Shown here piece by piece: positions 1 through 8,626 of a DNA stretch of 46,724 bases. The translations under genes and the position numbers were made by a program. Source of the stretch: an uncultured Bacteroidales bacterium. Its GTDB lineage: Bacteria; Bacteroidota; Bacteroidia; Bacteroidales; Muribaculaceae. Under the pieces are notes generated by a model that did not search any database, was not told where the DNA came from, and saw only the letters and a list, made by a program, of their open reading frames with translations. The first letter of the stretch is position 1. Each line of letters starts with the position of its first letter. The stretch covers positions 1-46,724 of the forward strand of contig CAMWNG010000011.1 of assembly GCA_947175575.1 (NCBI GenBank), in the 5' to 3' direction.

Positions 1-69
1 ACTAAAATAATCGTCTCGACGCTCTGATATTACGCCTTTATAAGGGATTTTATAGATTAATAATTGAGA

Positions 70-178
70 AATAGGGTTCTGTAACTCAGCATTTCAAATA
101 GGGAGGTGAGAGGGTCAACGTCCCCGTCGCGTCTCTCCCATTGACCAAGATAGTCTCCGGCGAGGCAGCCAACCCTAT
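70..178 (+). ncRNA. Candidate structured RNA, unidentified
   Basis: No reading frame is apparent here, but the two ends form a perfect 8-bp closing stem: ATAGGGTT at 70-77 pairs with AACCCTAT at 171-178. Inside, CTG (78-80) can pair with CAG (166-169 region), and GGTCAA near 113-118 pairs with TTGACC near 140-145, giving a rod-like fold of about 109 nt. A GC-rich hairpin with a short T-run on the plus strand follows at 198-236, which suits a plus-strand transcript, although the minus strand is possible. The 3' part loosely resembles the tip of SRP RNA, but that tip would have to lie in the middle of the rod and does not. 6S RNA or another small RNA is possible. No good promoter was seen in bases 1-69. 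Confidence 0.35.
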
Positions 179-197
179 AAAAAATTAGTAATTATCC

Positions 198-236
198 GCC
201 CGCGCGACATCGCGTCGCACGGGCGGCTTTTCGTCT
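198..236. terminator. Hairpin terminator between candidate RNA and small ORF
   Basis: The arms CCGCCCG and CGGGCGG flank an inner CGCGAC/GTCGCG-type palindrome, giving a long GC-rich stem. CTTTTCG follows on the plus strand. On the minus strand the nearest T-run is about 15 nt further on, so termination toward the right is better supported, but the hairpin may serve both directions. Confidence 0.6.
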
Positions 237-271
237 CAAATACGTTATGTAAGCTGTCGATAGAATCCGTA

Positions 272-490
272 TTATACTGCGGCAAGATAGAAGTCGCGGC
301 TCTGCGACCATCCCTGCGAGGTGTTGCGCACTGTCAGAGTGACCAGGCCGGACATCAGTCCGGGGGTGTTGCGCACGCGATTGATTAGTTCGCCTAACGA
401 GCCGATGCCGCTGCCTGCGAACTGAAATACCTGACGCCCCATTATGGTGGCGCTTGCAAAGAGATTGTCGGTTGCGTTGATGTTTGCCAT
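272..490 (-). CDS. Small hypothetical protein, 72 aa
   Basis: I do not recognise a family. The protein is short, has no signal peptide, membrane segment or cysteines, and is rich in small and polar residues, with a Gly-rich centre (FAGSGIGSLGEL) and a likely beta-strand end (GLVTLTVRNTSQGW). It begins with a normal ATG at 490. A TAACTTTG -7 box (531-538) lies about 40 nt upstream, and a hairpin terminator lies beyond the stop, so it looks like a complete monocistronic gene rather than chance. Its role is unknown. It could be a small structural or DNA-associated protein, but nothing in the sequence shows this. Confidence 0.55.
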   Translation of the reverse strand: MANINATDNLFASATIMGRQVFQFAGSGIGSLGELINRVRNTPGLMSGLVTLTVRNTSQGWSQSRDFYLAAV

Positions 491-530
491 TGTTCAGAGG
501 AGATTTTAATGTTGCGTCTTATTGACACTG

Positions 531-538
531 CAAAGTTA
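531..538 (-). promoter_or_regulatory. -7 box (TAACTTTG) for the 72-aa gene
   Basis: This matches the Bacteroidetes -7 consensus TAnnTTTG on the minus strand. No TTG was found at the usual -33 distance, so only half the promoter is supported. Confidence 0.4.
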
Positions 539-585
539 CGCCCTGATGTGTGTAAAAATATTGCACACATATGTAAAATAATTAA

Positions 586-618
586 AAACACCCGAAAGCG
601 CGAAGCTTTCGGGTGTTT
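586..618 (-). terminator. Terminator of the LRR gene
   Basis: A perfect 14-bp stem (586-599 with 605-618) carries a 5-nt loop. Read on the minus strand it runs into T-rich sequence just past the stop codon of the LRR gene. Confidence 0.85.
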
Positions 619-638
619 CATATTGTGGAATTAAGGAT

Positions 639-3600
639 TTATTTCACGAGGAGCTTGAAGGTGAGATCGCCTGCCTTAACGACGTAGACGCCGGAGGTCA
701 GCGGGCCGAATGTGGCACAGCCGGTGGCACTACCTACGGTGCGGCCGGAGAGATCGGTGACAGTTACCGCTACGCCTTCCGCGGCAGTGACAATGATATT
801 CTGACCATTGACACGAGCACCCGCAACCGTCTCAACTGACACGTCCGCAACGCCTTTCGAAATCACATCCATTATCTTGGTGGTGAGGTAGAGATTCGGG
901 AAAACGGCGTTCTGCATCACACACACCACTCCGAAAGCGTCCTTCAGGAAGGTTGTCACGCCGTCCTTTATCTCATAGCTGTCTGTAGCCAGAGGAGTGC
1001 CGACGAGGTTCAGTTCGGCATCCAGATAGGGTTCGCCGTCAAACCATGTATATGTAGTGAATGTATCACCTACCTTAAGCTGAGACGAGAGGTCGACACA
1101 GCCGTCTACGGCTTCCACTTCGAGCGGTGCCTGACCGGAATATCCATAAATGTCATAGTTCCTGTCGGCCGGCAGGGTGGTGAAAGTGAAATAGTTGCTT
1201 TCAAGATGAACCACGCGGAGCGAGGGCGCTACGCTTAGATCAATAGTCTCGAACTTGTTATTGGCGATGAACAACTGGTCAAGAACCGGCAGTTTTGAAA
1301 GATCAAGCTGTGAGAGATTGTTACCGGTAAGTTCAAGATTCCACAGTTTGGGATTATTGCTTACGAATTCTTCGAGTCCGGAACGGTATGCATAGAATGC
1401 TTCCAGACGTTTGAGGGAGGAGATATCGATTTTCTTTATGTCGTTGTCGCCTGCATCGAGCATTTTGAGTTGTGCGTATTTCTCGATTACGGGTTGAAGG
1501 TCTGTGAGACCACAGCCGGTGAGGCGCATTTCCTTCAGTGCGGGAGATTCAGGAAGTTTGATATTGTCGTTGCCCGCTTTAGAGAACATCAACGAGAAGT
1601 ATGAGAGATCTTTGAGCGAGGACATATCGAAAGAGGAAAGCGGGCCTACAGCGAGCGAGATGCCGGAGAGACCATCATCTTCTGTGAGTGAGTAGCACTT
1701 GACTTCGGCGCCGGCAGTCACGGGAACCTCAAAATGTTGTACCTCGGTGGAAAGAATGTAAGGCTCCAGTTCGCCATTACCGGCCCAGTCGATATAGATT
1801 GCGGTATTGGACTTTTTGCCTGTGACTGACATCTGGCCTATGCCATCCAGTAGGGTCTTGAACGAGCCCCAGACGTAGTCAGGCTTTTCTGTGGGCTGGA
1901 CATCGGTTGTGGTAATGCGTGCGGCGTCCTTGAAGTCGGGGAATGCAGGATTGCTCATGCGGCAGAAAACTTTGCCGATAGAGGTATCCTTGAACGAGAA
2001 GCGGCCGTTATTGGCGTTGATTATGTTTTCGTCAACGGGAGTGTCGGTTCCGGCGAGATACCAGCTGAAAACTGTCGGAGTGCCGTCGGCGGCCGCCAGA
2101 TAGTCAACCAGACTGATCACGGGGGCGGTCATGGGGAGGGTCACCACGTTCTGGGGCGCGTAAGTGTATTTCTCGAATGAGCTTGCGGCAGGCATATTTG
2201 CGAAGGTGTAATCATTCAGGGAGATATCCACTTCTTCGAGAGGAACATAATCCGGGAGTTCGAACTCGCTGAGGTGGTTGCCGGCAGCCTTGAATACACG
2301 GAGCGATTCACAGTCGCGGAAAGAGAATACTGAAATATTGTTTCCGGAGATATTCAGTTCCTCGAGCAGGTTTATTTTGAGATACGGGAATTCTGTCAGA
2401 CGGTTGTTGGCCACATTGAACTTGCGCCATTCGCCTGCATTGTCGTAATCGAATGAGGTGAGGGCGTTGTTGGCCAGATTGATATCTGTAAGGATATTCT
2501 TTGTGAACAGTTCGTTAACACCGCGTAAAGATATTGTGGTGAGCTTGTTGCCGCTGAGGTCGAGCTTCTGGAGTCGAGAGTTGTATTGCAAAACGATCGA
2601 TGGCAACTGACATTCCGACAGAATTAGAGTGTTGAGTGCGCGGGCTTCCTTTAAGTCGACATTCAGCAGACGTTGACCCTTTACGGAGATGGACGTGAGC
2701 TGATCGCCCTCTGCGGTGTAGATTGTTATGGTTCCTGCGCGCTTGCCCTTTACATTTGGTTCATCTGTGGGCTGGTCGGAGAGAGCTTCGAACGGAGTCT
2801 TGACCCCATTACCGAAGTCGATGTAGAAAGTCTTGGGAGCATCCGTGGTGGCGCCGGCGATGCCGATGCAGAAACTGAGGTCTGATTCGCTGGAGGCGAA
2901 GCGCAGCGATGCGGTGGCGGAGGGTTGTCCGAAGTCTGCTTCCGACTTGACCATGAAGCGAGACGTGGTCATGTTGTAGAGGTCGAATACATTGTTCGAG
3001 AATTCGGCTACAAGACTGTCGGTGAAAACCTGATTGAGTGTGAGCTTGCCGTCGGCATAGGTATAAGCCTGCTGGTCGACAGGTGTTTTCTGGCGGGGAT
3101 CGGTGGATTTGATGCTGTAAAGCTGTACGGATGTCACTGTGCCTTCGCGCAGAACCTTGTCAGAGAAGTCAATGGTCGATCCAACCTTATAGCTACGTTC
3201 CACGGGGATATCGTTCTGGTAATATGTGTAGTCGTGGTAAACGGGCATGGGGAGCTTGCTGTACCACATATAGTTGCGGCTCAGGTTCAGGTTGATGAGC
3301 TTTTTCTGGTTTGAAAGGTCGATGGAGGTCAGGTGATTGTTCGACAGATAGAGATCCGTGAGCACGTCATTCTGACTGAGGTCTATATCCTCAAGCAGAT
3401 TGCCTGAAAGGAAAAGACGTGTCAGGTTCGGGGTTTTCGTCAGATCTATGTTTTTAAGCTTGTATTCGTTATTTACCGATCCGTCATGAGTGGCGTAGAA
3501 TTCGGTGAGTTTGGGGCACGGGGAGAGGTCAACCGACGTCACCTTGGTATCGCTTACGTTTATTATGATAAGTTCGGGATTGTTGGTGAAATCAACGTGG

Positions 3601-4286
3601 TCGACCGCTGCACCGTCAATGGAGAACTGCTTGAGGCGGGGACAATTGGATGTGTCGCCACTGAGGAGGGTAGGGGTGTTATAAGCCACGAATGATTCCA
3701 GTGCCGGATAGTCGCGGAGATCGAACGCCGGGTCGAGATTTTCGACCATAGAGATGGACATTATGCCCAGATAGGGCTTCTCCGCACCTATGATCATAGG
3801 TTTTTTATTGCAGGGGTTGTCATCGGCATATAGCGCGATGAGGTTGTGCATGTGGCTGAGGTCGAGTGATTCGAGCTCGTTATAGGAAACATTGAGCACT
3901 TCGACATTCTTGAGAGCCGAAAGGTCTACCGAGGACATATACAGGCCTTCGAGCATCACATAGTCGATCTTCGAAGGATCACCGTAAACGGTCACATTAC
4001 CGGCAGCGGAAACCGTGCCGCTGAAAGTCGAACCGGTCATGCCTGCGCTGCCGATAGTTGCTTGTTTTACCTCCATTTCGGTGAGGCCGTAACCACAGTC
4101 GACATCGACATACATGGGTTCGGTGGCGCCTAATTCAAAATGGAACGCGTTGCCCTCGCCCACATTGTCGTAGATGTTGGTGTGGAAGCTGAGGATCACC
4201 TGACTGTCAGAGCTGTTCTGAGCCGAGATAGCAGGGGAAATGGCCAGCGAGAGTCCGGCCAAAGCTCCGATGATTGATTTATTCAT
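639..4286 (-). CDS. Secreted leucine-rich-repeat protein, three LRR modules, type IX-like C-terminus
   Basis: This 1215-aa protein has a signal peptide (residues 1-22, ending AISAQ). It contains three blocks of SDS22/internalin-type leucine-rich repeats of the form LxxLxLSxNxLxxIDLS, at roughly residues 105-345, 530-690 and 875-1030. Each block is preceded by a beta-rich stretch containing a VDxD/IDFGNG/IDWAGNG motif and followed by a cap with a Tyr-rich Y-x-Y-x-P/G-Q segment, so the protein is a triplicated supermodule. The last 75 residues (VTDLSGRTVG, then SGVYVVKAGD, ending LLVK) resemble the type A sorting domain recognised by type IX secretion in Bacteroidota. It is probably surface-exposed or released and binds protein or glycan; no enzyme motif is visible. 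A strong promoter lies upstream and a terminator downstream, so it is monocistronic. Confidence 0.85.
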   Translation of the reverse strand: MNKSIIGALAGLSLAISPAISAQNSSDSQVILSFHTNIYDNVGEGNAFHFELGATEPMYVDVDCGYGLTEMEVKQATIGSAGMTGSTFSGTVSAAGNVTVYGDPSKIDYVMLEGLYMSSVDLSALKNVEVLNVSYNELESLDLSHMHNLIALYADDNPCNKKPMIIGAEKPYLGIMSISMVENLDPAFDLRDYPALESFVAYNTPTLLSGDTSNCPRLKQFSIDGAAVDHVDFTNNPELIIINVSDTKVTSVDLSPCPKLTEFYATHDGSVNNEYKLKNIDLTKTPNLTRLFLSGNLLEDIDLSQNDVLTDLYLSNNHLTSIDLSNQKKLINLNLSRNYMWYSKLPMPVYHDYTYYQNDIPVERSYKVGSTIDFSDKVLREGTVTSVQLYSIKSTDPRQKTPVDQQAYTYADGKLTLNQVFTDSLVAEFSNNVFDLYNMTTSRFMVKSEADFGQPSATASLRFASSESDLSFCIGIAGATTDAPKTFYIDFGNGVKTPFEALSDQPTDEPNVKGKRAGTITIYTAEGDQLTSISVKGQRLLNVDLKEARALNTLILSECQLPSIVLQYNSRLQKLDLSGNKLTTISLRGVNELFTKNILTDINLANNALTSFDYDNAGEWRKFNVANNRLTEFPYLKINLLEELNISGNNISVFSFRDCESLRVFKAAGNHLSEFELPDYVPLEEVDISLNDYTFANMPAASSFEKYTYAPQNVVTLPMTAPVISLVDYLAAADGTPTVFSWYLAGTDTPVDENIINANNGRFSFKDTSIGKVFCRMSNPAFPDFKDAARITTTDVQPTEKPDYVWGSFKTLLDGIGQMSVTGKKSNTAIYIDWAGNGELEPYILSTEVQHFEVPVTAGAEVKCYSLTEDDGLSGISLAVGPLSSFDMSSLKDLSYFSLMFSKAGNDNIKLPESPALKEMRLTGCGLTDLQPVIEKYAQLKMLDAGDNDIKKIDISSLKRLEAFYAYRSGLEEFVSNNPKLWNLELTGNNLSQLDLSKLPVLDQLFIANNKFETIDLSVAPSLRVVHLESNYFTFTTLPADRNYDIYGYSGQAPLEVEAVDGCVDLSSQLKVGDTFTTYTWFDGEPYLDAELNLVGTPLATDSYEIKDGVTTFLKDAFGVVCVMQNAVFPNLYLTTKIMDVISKGVADVSVETVAGARVNGQNIIVTAAEGVAVTVTDLSGRTVGSATGCATFGPLTSGVYVVKAGDLTFKLLVK

Positions 4287-4357
4287 AAAAAATACTTTAT
4301 ATTACCGGGAATGAAAGAAATAACAAGCCCGGGAAAGGTGGATGATTAGATTTTGTG

Positions 4358-4387
4358 CAAAATTACGATTTTAATGGCAATTTGCAA
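4358..4387 (-). promoter_or_regulatory. Promoter of the LRR gene
   Basis: On the minus strand TTG (4385-4387) is followed by a 19-nt spacer and TAATTTTG (4358-4365), a full match to the Bacteroidetes sigma-70-type consensus. The predicted start leaves a leader of about 65-70 nt. Confidence 0.8.
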
Positions 4388-4410
4388 AAGAAATGGCTGA
4401 AAATTGCATC

Positions 4411-4908
4411 TCAGCATAAAATATTTTGCTCAGGAAGGGGCGGTGCGGTCATAAGACTTACCAAAGTGCGAGCCACAGCCGTCGGATCCGAACCTTCCAC
4501 AGAGACCCCGCCACTGATCTTTCCGGATATGCTGAAAAGACGAGTGCCCTCGGGCAGTTCGGGCGCCACCGGTGCGTCTCCGGCCATGACGACGGCAGCC
4601 GGCGCATCGGATTCGGATGCAAGCCGTGCCAGCATCTCGTCGGCCGTACACGGATAAAAACGTCCTCCTGTATTTTGTGCCAGATGTGCTCCGTTCTGTC
4701 CCGCGGCCACAGTGAACGCGACGCGGCAACCTGTGGCGACCAACTGTCTGACCGCTTCGACCGAGCCTTGTGAGCCAACCCCGATTATCGCCACGCGCAT
4801 TGCCGGAAAAGTCAGAGAGGCAGCCGAACGGCGTGTTTTGGCCAAAGGGCGCGAATTATGCCCAGCCCGATAGTCCTCCATTCGTCTTTCGAGATAATTG
4901 TCAGCCAT
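4411..4908 (-). CDS. Rossmann-fold, short-chain-dehydrogenase-like protein, apparently degenerate
   Basis: This protein is 165 aa from the chosen start. It opens with MADNYLERRMEDYRAG, a head I associate with SDR-family proteins of Bacteroidales, followed by a beta-strand and glycine-rich loop VAIIGVGSQGS typical of nucleotide binding, and by the SDR-like phrase TGGRFYPCTADE. It is much shorter than a 250-aa SDR and no Tyr-x-x-x-Lys catalytic pair is visible, so it is probably not an active dehydrogenase. The ATG at 4908 overlaps the recQ stop by 8 nt (ATGGCTGA), implying translational coupling. A longer in-frame start at 4938 exists but lies well inside recQ. Its function is unknown. Confidence 0.6.
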   Translation of the reverse strand: MADNYLERRMEDYRAGHNSRPLAKTRRSAASLTFPAMRVAIIGVGSQGSVEAVRQLVATGCRVAFTVAAGQNGAHLAQNTGGRFYPCTADEMLARLASESDAPAAVVMAGDAPVAPELPEGTRLFSISGKISGGVSVEGSDPTAVARTLVSLMTAPPLPEQNILC

Positions 4909-7024
4909 TTCTGCGTGAATTGAATCGTCGGGCAGCAAGTGCCACGGCTATTGTACCGGATGAATATTTATCGCGCAGATCGGAAGGGACAGGAGCGTCC
5001 GGAGCCACTCCCGCGCAGATCTCGTCGAATGCCTTGCGGGTCAGATAACGCGAGAAGTCGGAAATCATGTCCTCGTCGATCAGGCGTGCGATATGGTTCA
5101 GGACGGTCTCGGTCTTGAGTCCGCGGGTCTCGGCTATCTCGCCTAAGGCGAGTCCGGCGTTGTGGAGCAGCAGAGTAGCCTTGTAGGTGGACCCTTCCGG
5201 CATCGAGGCACTCAGACCGTCGAATTTGCGGATCGCGGCAATAAATTTCCGGCCGTAACGTGCGGCCTTACGCTCTCCCACGCCGCTCACGTCCGTGAAA
5301 TCTTCGTAGGTGAGCGGATGGCGTCTGGCCATGTCGAGCAGGGTGGCGTCGCTGAACACAAGATAGGCAGGCACACCAGAGCGCGCGGCCACTGTCTTGC
5401 GCACACCCTTGAGATGTTCGAAAAGCTGAAGTACAGGATCGGTGGGAGTCTCCGGAGTCTTACGCGCACTTTTTTTCTCTTTTGCCTCGGGCAGTTCAGG
5501 TTCGGCGAGCATCACGGGCATCTCGCCGCGGAGCACTCTCCAACCCATAGGTGTCACCTTGAGGTGGTTTGATTCGTCGTAAGCCACATCGAGCAGTCCC
5601 ATCTGAATCATCTGCACGATGTAATTGTTCCATTTGAAAGCCGGGACATCGCGTCCTGCGCCGTAGGTCCGGATGGTGTCGAAGCCCTCGCGGCGCAGGT
5701 CGGCGCGGGCCGAGCCGCGCAGGATGTCGGTGAGCATGAAGATGCCGACGCGGCCATCGGTGCGCACCACGGCGCTTGCGGCCTTCTGCGCCAGAACCGT
5801 TCCGTCAAACCTCACTGGCGGATGCAGGCACACGTCGCAGTTGCCGCAGTCGGCCGGTGCCTCTTCGCCGAAATAGTTCAGCAAGACGCGGCGGCGGCAT
5901 ACGTTTCCTTCGGCATACCGCTGCATCTGTTCGAGTTTTTCGGTGTCGACCTGCGGACGCCCCGATTCCTCGATAAATTTCTTGCGGCGGATGACATCCT
6001 GGAAAGAATAGAAAAGGACAGTCTCTGCGGGCAGTCCGTCGCGTCCAGCTCGGCCGATTTCCTGATAGTAACTTTCGATGTTGCCCGGAAGATTGTTATG
6101 CACCACCCAGCGTATGTTGCTCTTGTCGATTCCCATGCCGAAGGCCACGGTGGCGCATATCACCTGCACGTTTCCGTCAGTGAAGGCGCGCTGTGCGGCG
6201 TTGCGTTCACGCGCATCCATGCCGGCGTGGTAGACAGCCGAACGTATGCCGGCTTCGGACATGGCTTTGTGCATATCCTCGGCTCCGGCGCGCGACAATG
6301 TGTAGACTATTCCGGAGTCGTTGGGATATTTACGCACCAGGGCGCGCACTGCCGCCACGCGGTCTTTTTTCGACGCGCCCTGCACCACACGCAGCGATAG
6401 GTTGGGCCGGGCGAACGAGCCTGTCCAACGCAGCGGGTCGCGCAGCCCGAGCTGTGCGGCTATATCGTCGCGGGTGAGACGGTCTGCCGTGGCTGTGAGC
6501 GCGAGCATCGGAGTGTCGGGGAACCGTTTCTTTATCACATTCAGCTGTGTATATGTTGGGCGGAAGTCGTGTCCCCATTGCGAGATGCAGTGAGCTTCAT
6601 CGACCGCGAACAGCGACACCGGCATGCGGCTCACCCACAGATCCAGATCCGAAAGCAACCGTTCCGGCGAAATGTACAGCAACTTTATCTTTCCGTCGAA
6701 AGCTGCCTGCACGATGTCGCGGTTCTCGCTCTCCGGGCGGTTGGAATGAATCGCGGCCGCAGGAATTCCATTAGCCACCAGAGCGGCCGTCTGGTCTTCC
6801 ATCAAGGCTATCAGGGGTGAGACAATCACGGCACACCCCTCGGCCATCAGGGCCGGAATCTGATAGCAGAGTGATTTCCCGCCTCCGGTAGGCATAAGCA
6901 CCAGCGCATCGCGTCCGGAGGCGACCGCTTCGATCACCTCGGACTGTCCGGGGCGAAAACGGTCGTATCCGTAGAACTTCTTGAGCAGCGCGAGGGCCCG
7001 GGTGCGGATAGCTATGGAATTCAT
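4901..7024 (-). CDS. recQ: ATP-dependent DNA helicase RecQ
   Basis: This 707-aa 3'-5' helicase acts in recombination and replication-fork repair. The superfamily 2 motifs are intact: Walker A MPTGGGKS (44-51), DEAH (142-145) followed by CISQWGHDFRP, and the QEIGRAGRDG motif VI. A four-cysteine zinc site lies at about 372-398 (NVCRRR and CGNCDVC), then a winged helix, then an HRDC domain at about 535-612 with VSGVGERKAARYG, and finally a helix-turn-helix tail (about 620-700) seen in many Bacteroidetes RecQ proteins. The length is normal for this domain set. It is the first gene of a two-gene unit with the SDR-like gene. A TAACTTTG box just upstream gives only a very short leader. Confidence 0.96.
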   Translation of the reverse strand: MNSIAIRTRALALLKKFYGYDRFRPGQSEVIEAVASGRDALVLMPTGGGKSLCYQIPALMAEGCAVIVSPLIALMEDQTAALVANGIPAAAIHSNRPESENRDIVQAAFDGKIKLLYISPERLLSDLDLWVSRMPVSLFAVDEAHCISQWGHDFRPTYTQLNVIKKRFPDTPMLALTATADRLTRDDIAAQLGLRDPLRWTGSFARPNLSLRVVQGASKKDRVAAVRALVRKYPNDSGIVYTLSRAGAEDMHKAMSEAGIRSAVYHAGMDARERNAAQRAFTDGNVQVICATVAFGMGIDKSNIRWVVHNNLPGNIESYYQEIGRAGRDGLPAETVLFYSFQDVIRRKKFIEESGRPQVDTEKLEQMQRYAEGNVCRRRVLLNYFGEEAPADCGNCDVCLHPPVRFDGTVLAQKAASAVVRTDGRVGIFMLTDILRGSARADLRREGFDTIRTYGAGRDVPAFKWNNYIVQMIQMGLLDVAYDESNHLKVTPMGWRVLRGEMPVMLAEPELPEAKEKKSARKTPETPTDPVLQLFEHLKGVRKTVAARSGVPAYLVFSDATLLDMARRHPLTYEDFTDVSGVGERKAARYGRKFIAAIRKFDGLSASMPEGSTYKATLLLHNAGLALGEIAETRGLKTETVLNHIARLIDEDMISDFSRYLTRKAFDEICAGVAPDAPVPSDLRDKYSSGTIAVALAARRFNSRRNG

Positions 7025-7028
7025 TCCA

Positions 7029-7036
7029 CAAAGTTA
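7029..7036 (-). promoter_or_regulatory. -7 box (TAACTTTG) for recQ
   Basis: A perfect TAnnTTTG lies only a few bases upstream of the recQ ATG, so the leader would be nearly absent. No TTG is present at the -33 distance. Confidence 0.45.
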
Positions 7037-7129
7037 CGTAAAAAAACGATGAATGGAATAAGGGACGGCAAAAAAAGACTTTTTTTGAACGGTCGGCACG
7101 CCGTGCTTTCATTTTTCAAAAAAAAGTAG

Positions 7130-7137
7130 TAACTTTG
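7130..7137 (+). promoter_or_regulatory. -7 box (TAACTTTG) for efp
   Basis: A perfect TAnnTTTG followed by C lies about 36 nt upstream of the efp ATG. The -33 region has TTC rather than TTG. Confidence 0.6.
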
Positions 7138-7173
7138 CACTTTCAAACGCGATAATTCATCTACAAAATATTT

Positions 7174-7740
7174 ATGGCAACAACAGCTGATTTCAAGAAC
7201 GGTATGTGTCTCGACATCGACGGCACCTACTACTTCATCAAGGAATTCCTGCACGTAAAACCCGGCAAAGGCCCCGCTTTCGTGCGCACCAAACTCCGCA
7301 ATGTCAAGACCGGTCGTATCATCGACAAGACCTGGAACTCGGGCGTAAAGGTTGAAGAAGTGCGCATCGAGCGCCGTCCCTACCAGTTCCTCTACAAGGA
7401 CGGAGACGACTACAACTTCATGCACACCGAAACCTTCGAACAGGTAGCCATTCCCGGCGAAAGCATCGAAGGCGTACAGTTCCTCAAAGAAGGTGACATC
7501 TGCGAAGCTATGGTTCACGCCGCTTCCGACACCATCCTCACCTGCGAAATGCCCACTTCGGTGGTTCTCGAAGTGACCTACACCGAACCCGGCATCAAGG
7601 GCGATACTGCCACCAACACCCTCAAACCCGCCACAGTGGAGACCGGTGCCGAAGTACGCGTTCCCCTCTTTGTCAACATCGGCGACAAAGTGAGAATCGA
7701 CACACGCGACGGTTCTTACCTCGAACGTATGAAAGCCTGA
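7174..7740 (+). CDS. efp: Elongation factor P
   Basis: This 188-aa factor binds between the P and E sites of the ribosome and relieves stalling at polyproline stretches. The KOW-like N-terminal domain has the tip loop PGKGPAF with lysine 32, the position that is post-translationally modified in many bacteria; the modifying enzyme is not in this window. The OB domains follow, with the conserved [17 protein letters not shown] and C-terminal signature ([17 protein letters not shown]). It is monocistronic, with its own -7 box and a very strong terminator. Codon choice (AAC, GAC, CGC, ATC) looks optimised for high expression. A decayed partial copy of this gene lies at 10710-10814. Confidence 0.98.
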   Translation: MATTADFKNGMCLDIDGTYYFIKEFLHVKPGKGPAFVRTKLRNVKTGRIIDKTWNSGVKVEEVRIERRPYQFLYKDGDDYNFMHTETFEQVAIPGESIEGVQFLKEGDICEAMVHAASDTILTCEMPTSVVLEVTYTEPGIKGDTATNTLKPATVETGAEVRVPLFVNIGDKVRIDTRDGSYLERMKA

Positions 7741-7756
7741 TTAATCTATTAAGGCT

Positions 7757-7802
7757 AAAACCTGACGGGCGATTATCCGCGGATAATCGCCCGTCAGGTT
7801 TT
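7757..7802. terminator. 46-bp perfect palindrome, bidirectional terminator after efp
   Basis: Bases 7757-7802 are a perfect palindrome with no spacer: the centre is CCGCGG at 7777-7782, and the outer ends are AAAA and TTTT, so each strand ends in a T-run. It sits between the convergent efp and lipoprotein genes and can stop both. Confidence 0.9.
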
Positions 7803-7829
7803 TTGTATCTTTAAGTACAGACCACTTAC

Positions 7830-8567
7830 TTATTTCGAGTTTTTCAATTCTTCCCAATAGGGATCCGAATAGCGTTGGTCCTTGTAAAGAGATTCGTCGG
7901 GAATGGTGATGTAGACGGTGTAATTATCTTTATCATAGTTTTCCACCTTCTTTCCATCGAGGTACAGCTCCGGCGGGCGGACACCGTTTGCATACCATTT
8001 ATATTGGAAGTTCCAACTATAATTAGCCCGCGGCCAGTCGAATCTAAAGTCAACCACTACATCTTTTTTTTCTCTCGTGGTGTATTTAGCGAAATGAACT
8101 GCCACTGCAAAGAAAACCGCATTGCATAAAAATCGTCCGTCATCCAGATAATACTCTTTTTCAGACATCCCGCGGAGTTTTATGAACTGAGAATGTACCC
8201 GCCTATATGTATAATAATTGGTGAGAGCGTTATAAGGATCAAATTTTGTAGGATCGAAAAGCCTGTCATTTTCATCGAATACATAATCGTTATCATCAAT
8301 CGGGCGCACCCAATAGCGTTTGATCTCCACTTCCTCCTCATTAATGTAGAGATGGAATTCATCGTTTATGATTGACGGGAGTTCCGGGTCAACAGTGAAT
8401 AGATTCTGGCCATCATTACCCAAGAGAGTAATGTGGAAATATGGTTGGTGTGTTATAATGGTAGGCTTTACATCATCTTCCGAACACGAGGTGAGTGAAA
8501 CCAGAAGTACAAACATAGAGCAGAGCAGACATGCCAAGGCCGGATTGCTATTTTTTGAATACCGCAT
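7830..8567 (-). CDS. Hypothetical surface lipoprotein
   Basis: This protein is 245 aa from the ATG at 8567. The signal peptide ends in the lipobox LTSC with Cys28, followed by SEDD, the acidic signature of Bacteroidetes lipoproteins carried to the outer surface. The rest is rich in Tyr, Asp and Asn (repeated DDNDY, YYTYRR, YNFQYKWY), suggesting a beta-sandwich; no family was recognised. The frame extends upstream to a TTG at 8657, but that codon lies in the -33 box of the promoter, so the shorter start is preferred. The gene is more AT-rich than its neighbours, which may indicate acquisition. Confidence 0.75.
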   Translation of the reverse strand: MRYSKNSNPALACLLCSMFVLLVSLTSCSEDDVKPTIITHQPYFHITLLGNDGQNLFTVDPELPSIINDEFHLYINEEEVEIKRYWVRPIDDNDYVFDENDRLFDPTKFDPYNALTNYYTYRRVHSQFIKLRGMSEKEYYLDDGRFLCNAVFFAVAVHFAKYTTREKKDVVVDFRFDWPRANYSWNFQYKWYANGVRPPELYLDGKKVENYDKDNYTVYITIPDESLYKDQRYSDPYWEELKNSK

Positions 8568-8626
8568 ATTCTTGTATGTAATAGTTAGTAAATTGACTTG
8601 GAATTGTGAAAATGAATTCAGTTTTG

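Noticed and set aside
70-178. Signal recognition particle RNA
   Set aside because: The segment ACCA...CCGG...GCAGCC resembles the SRP tip, but it lies near the 3' end and its flanks do not pair with each other; the GGAA-type tetraloop is absent.
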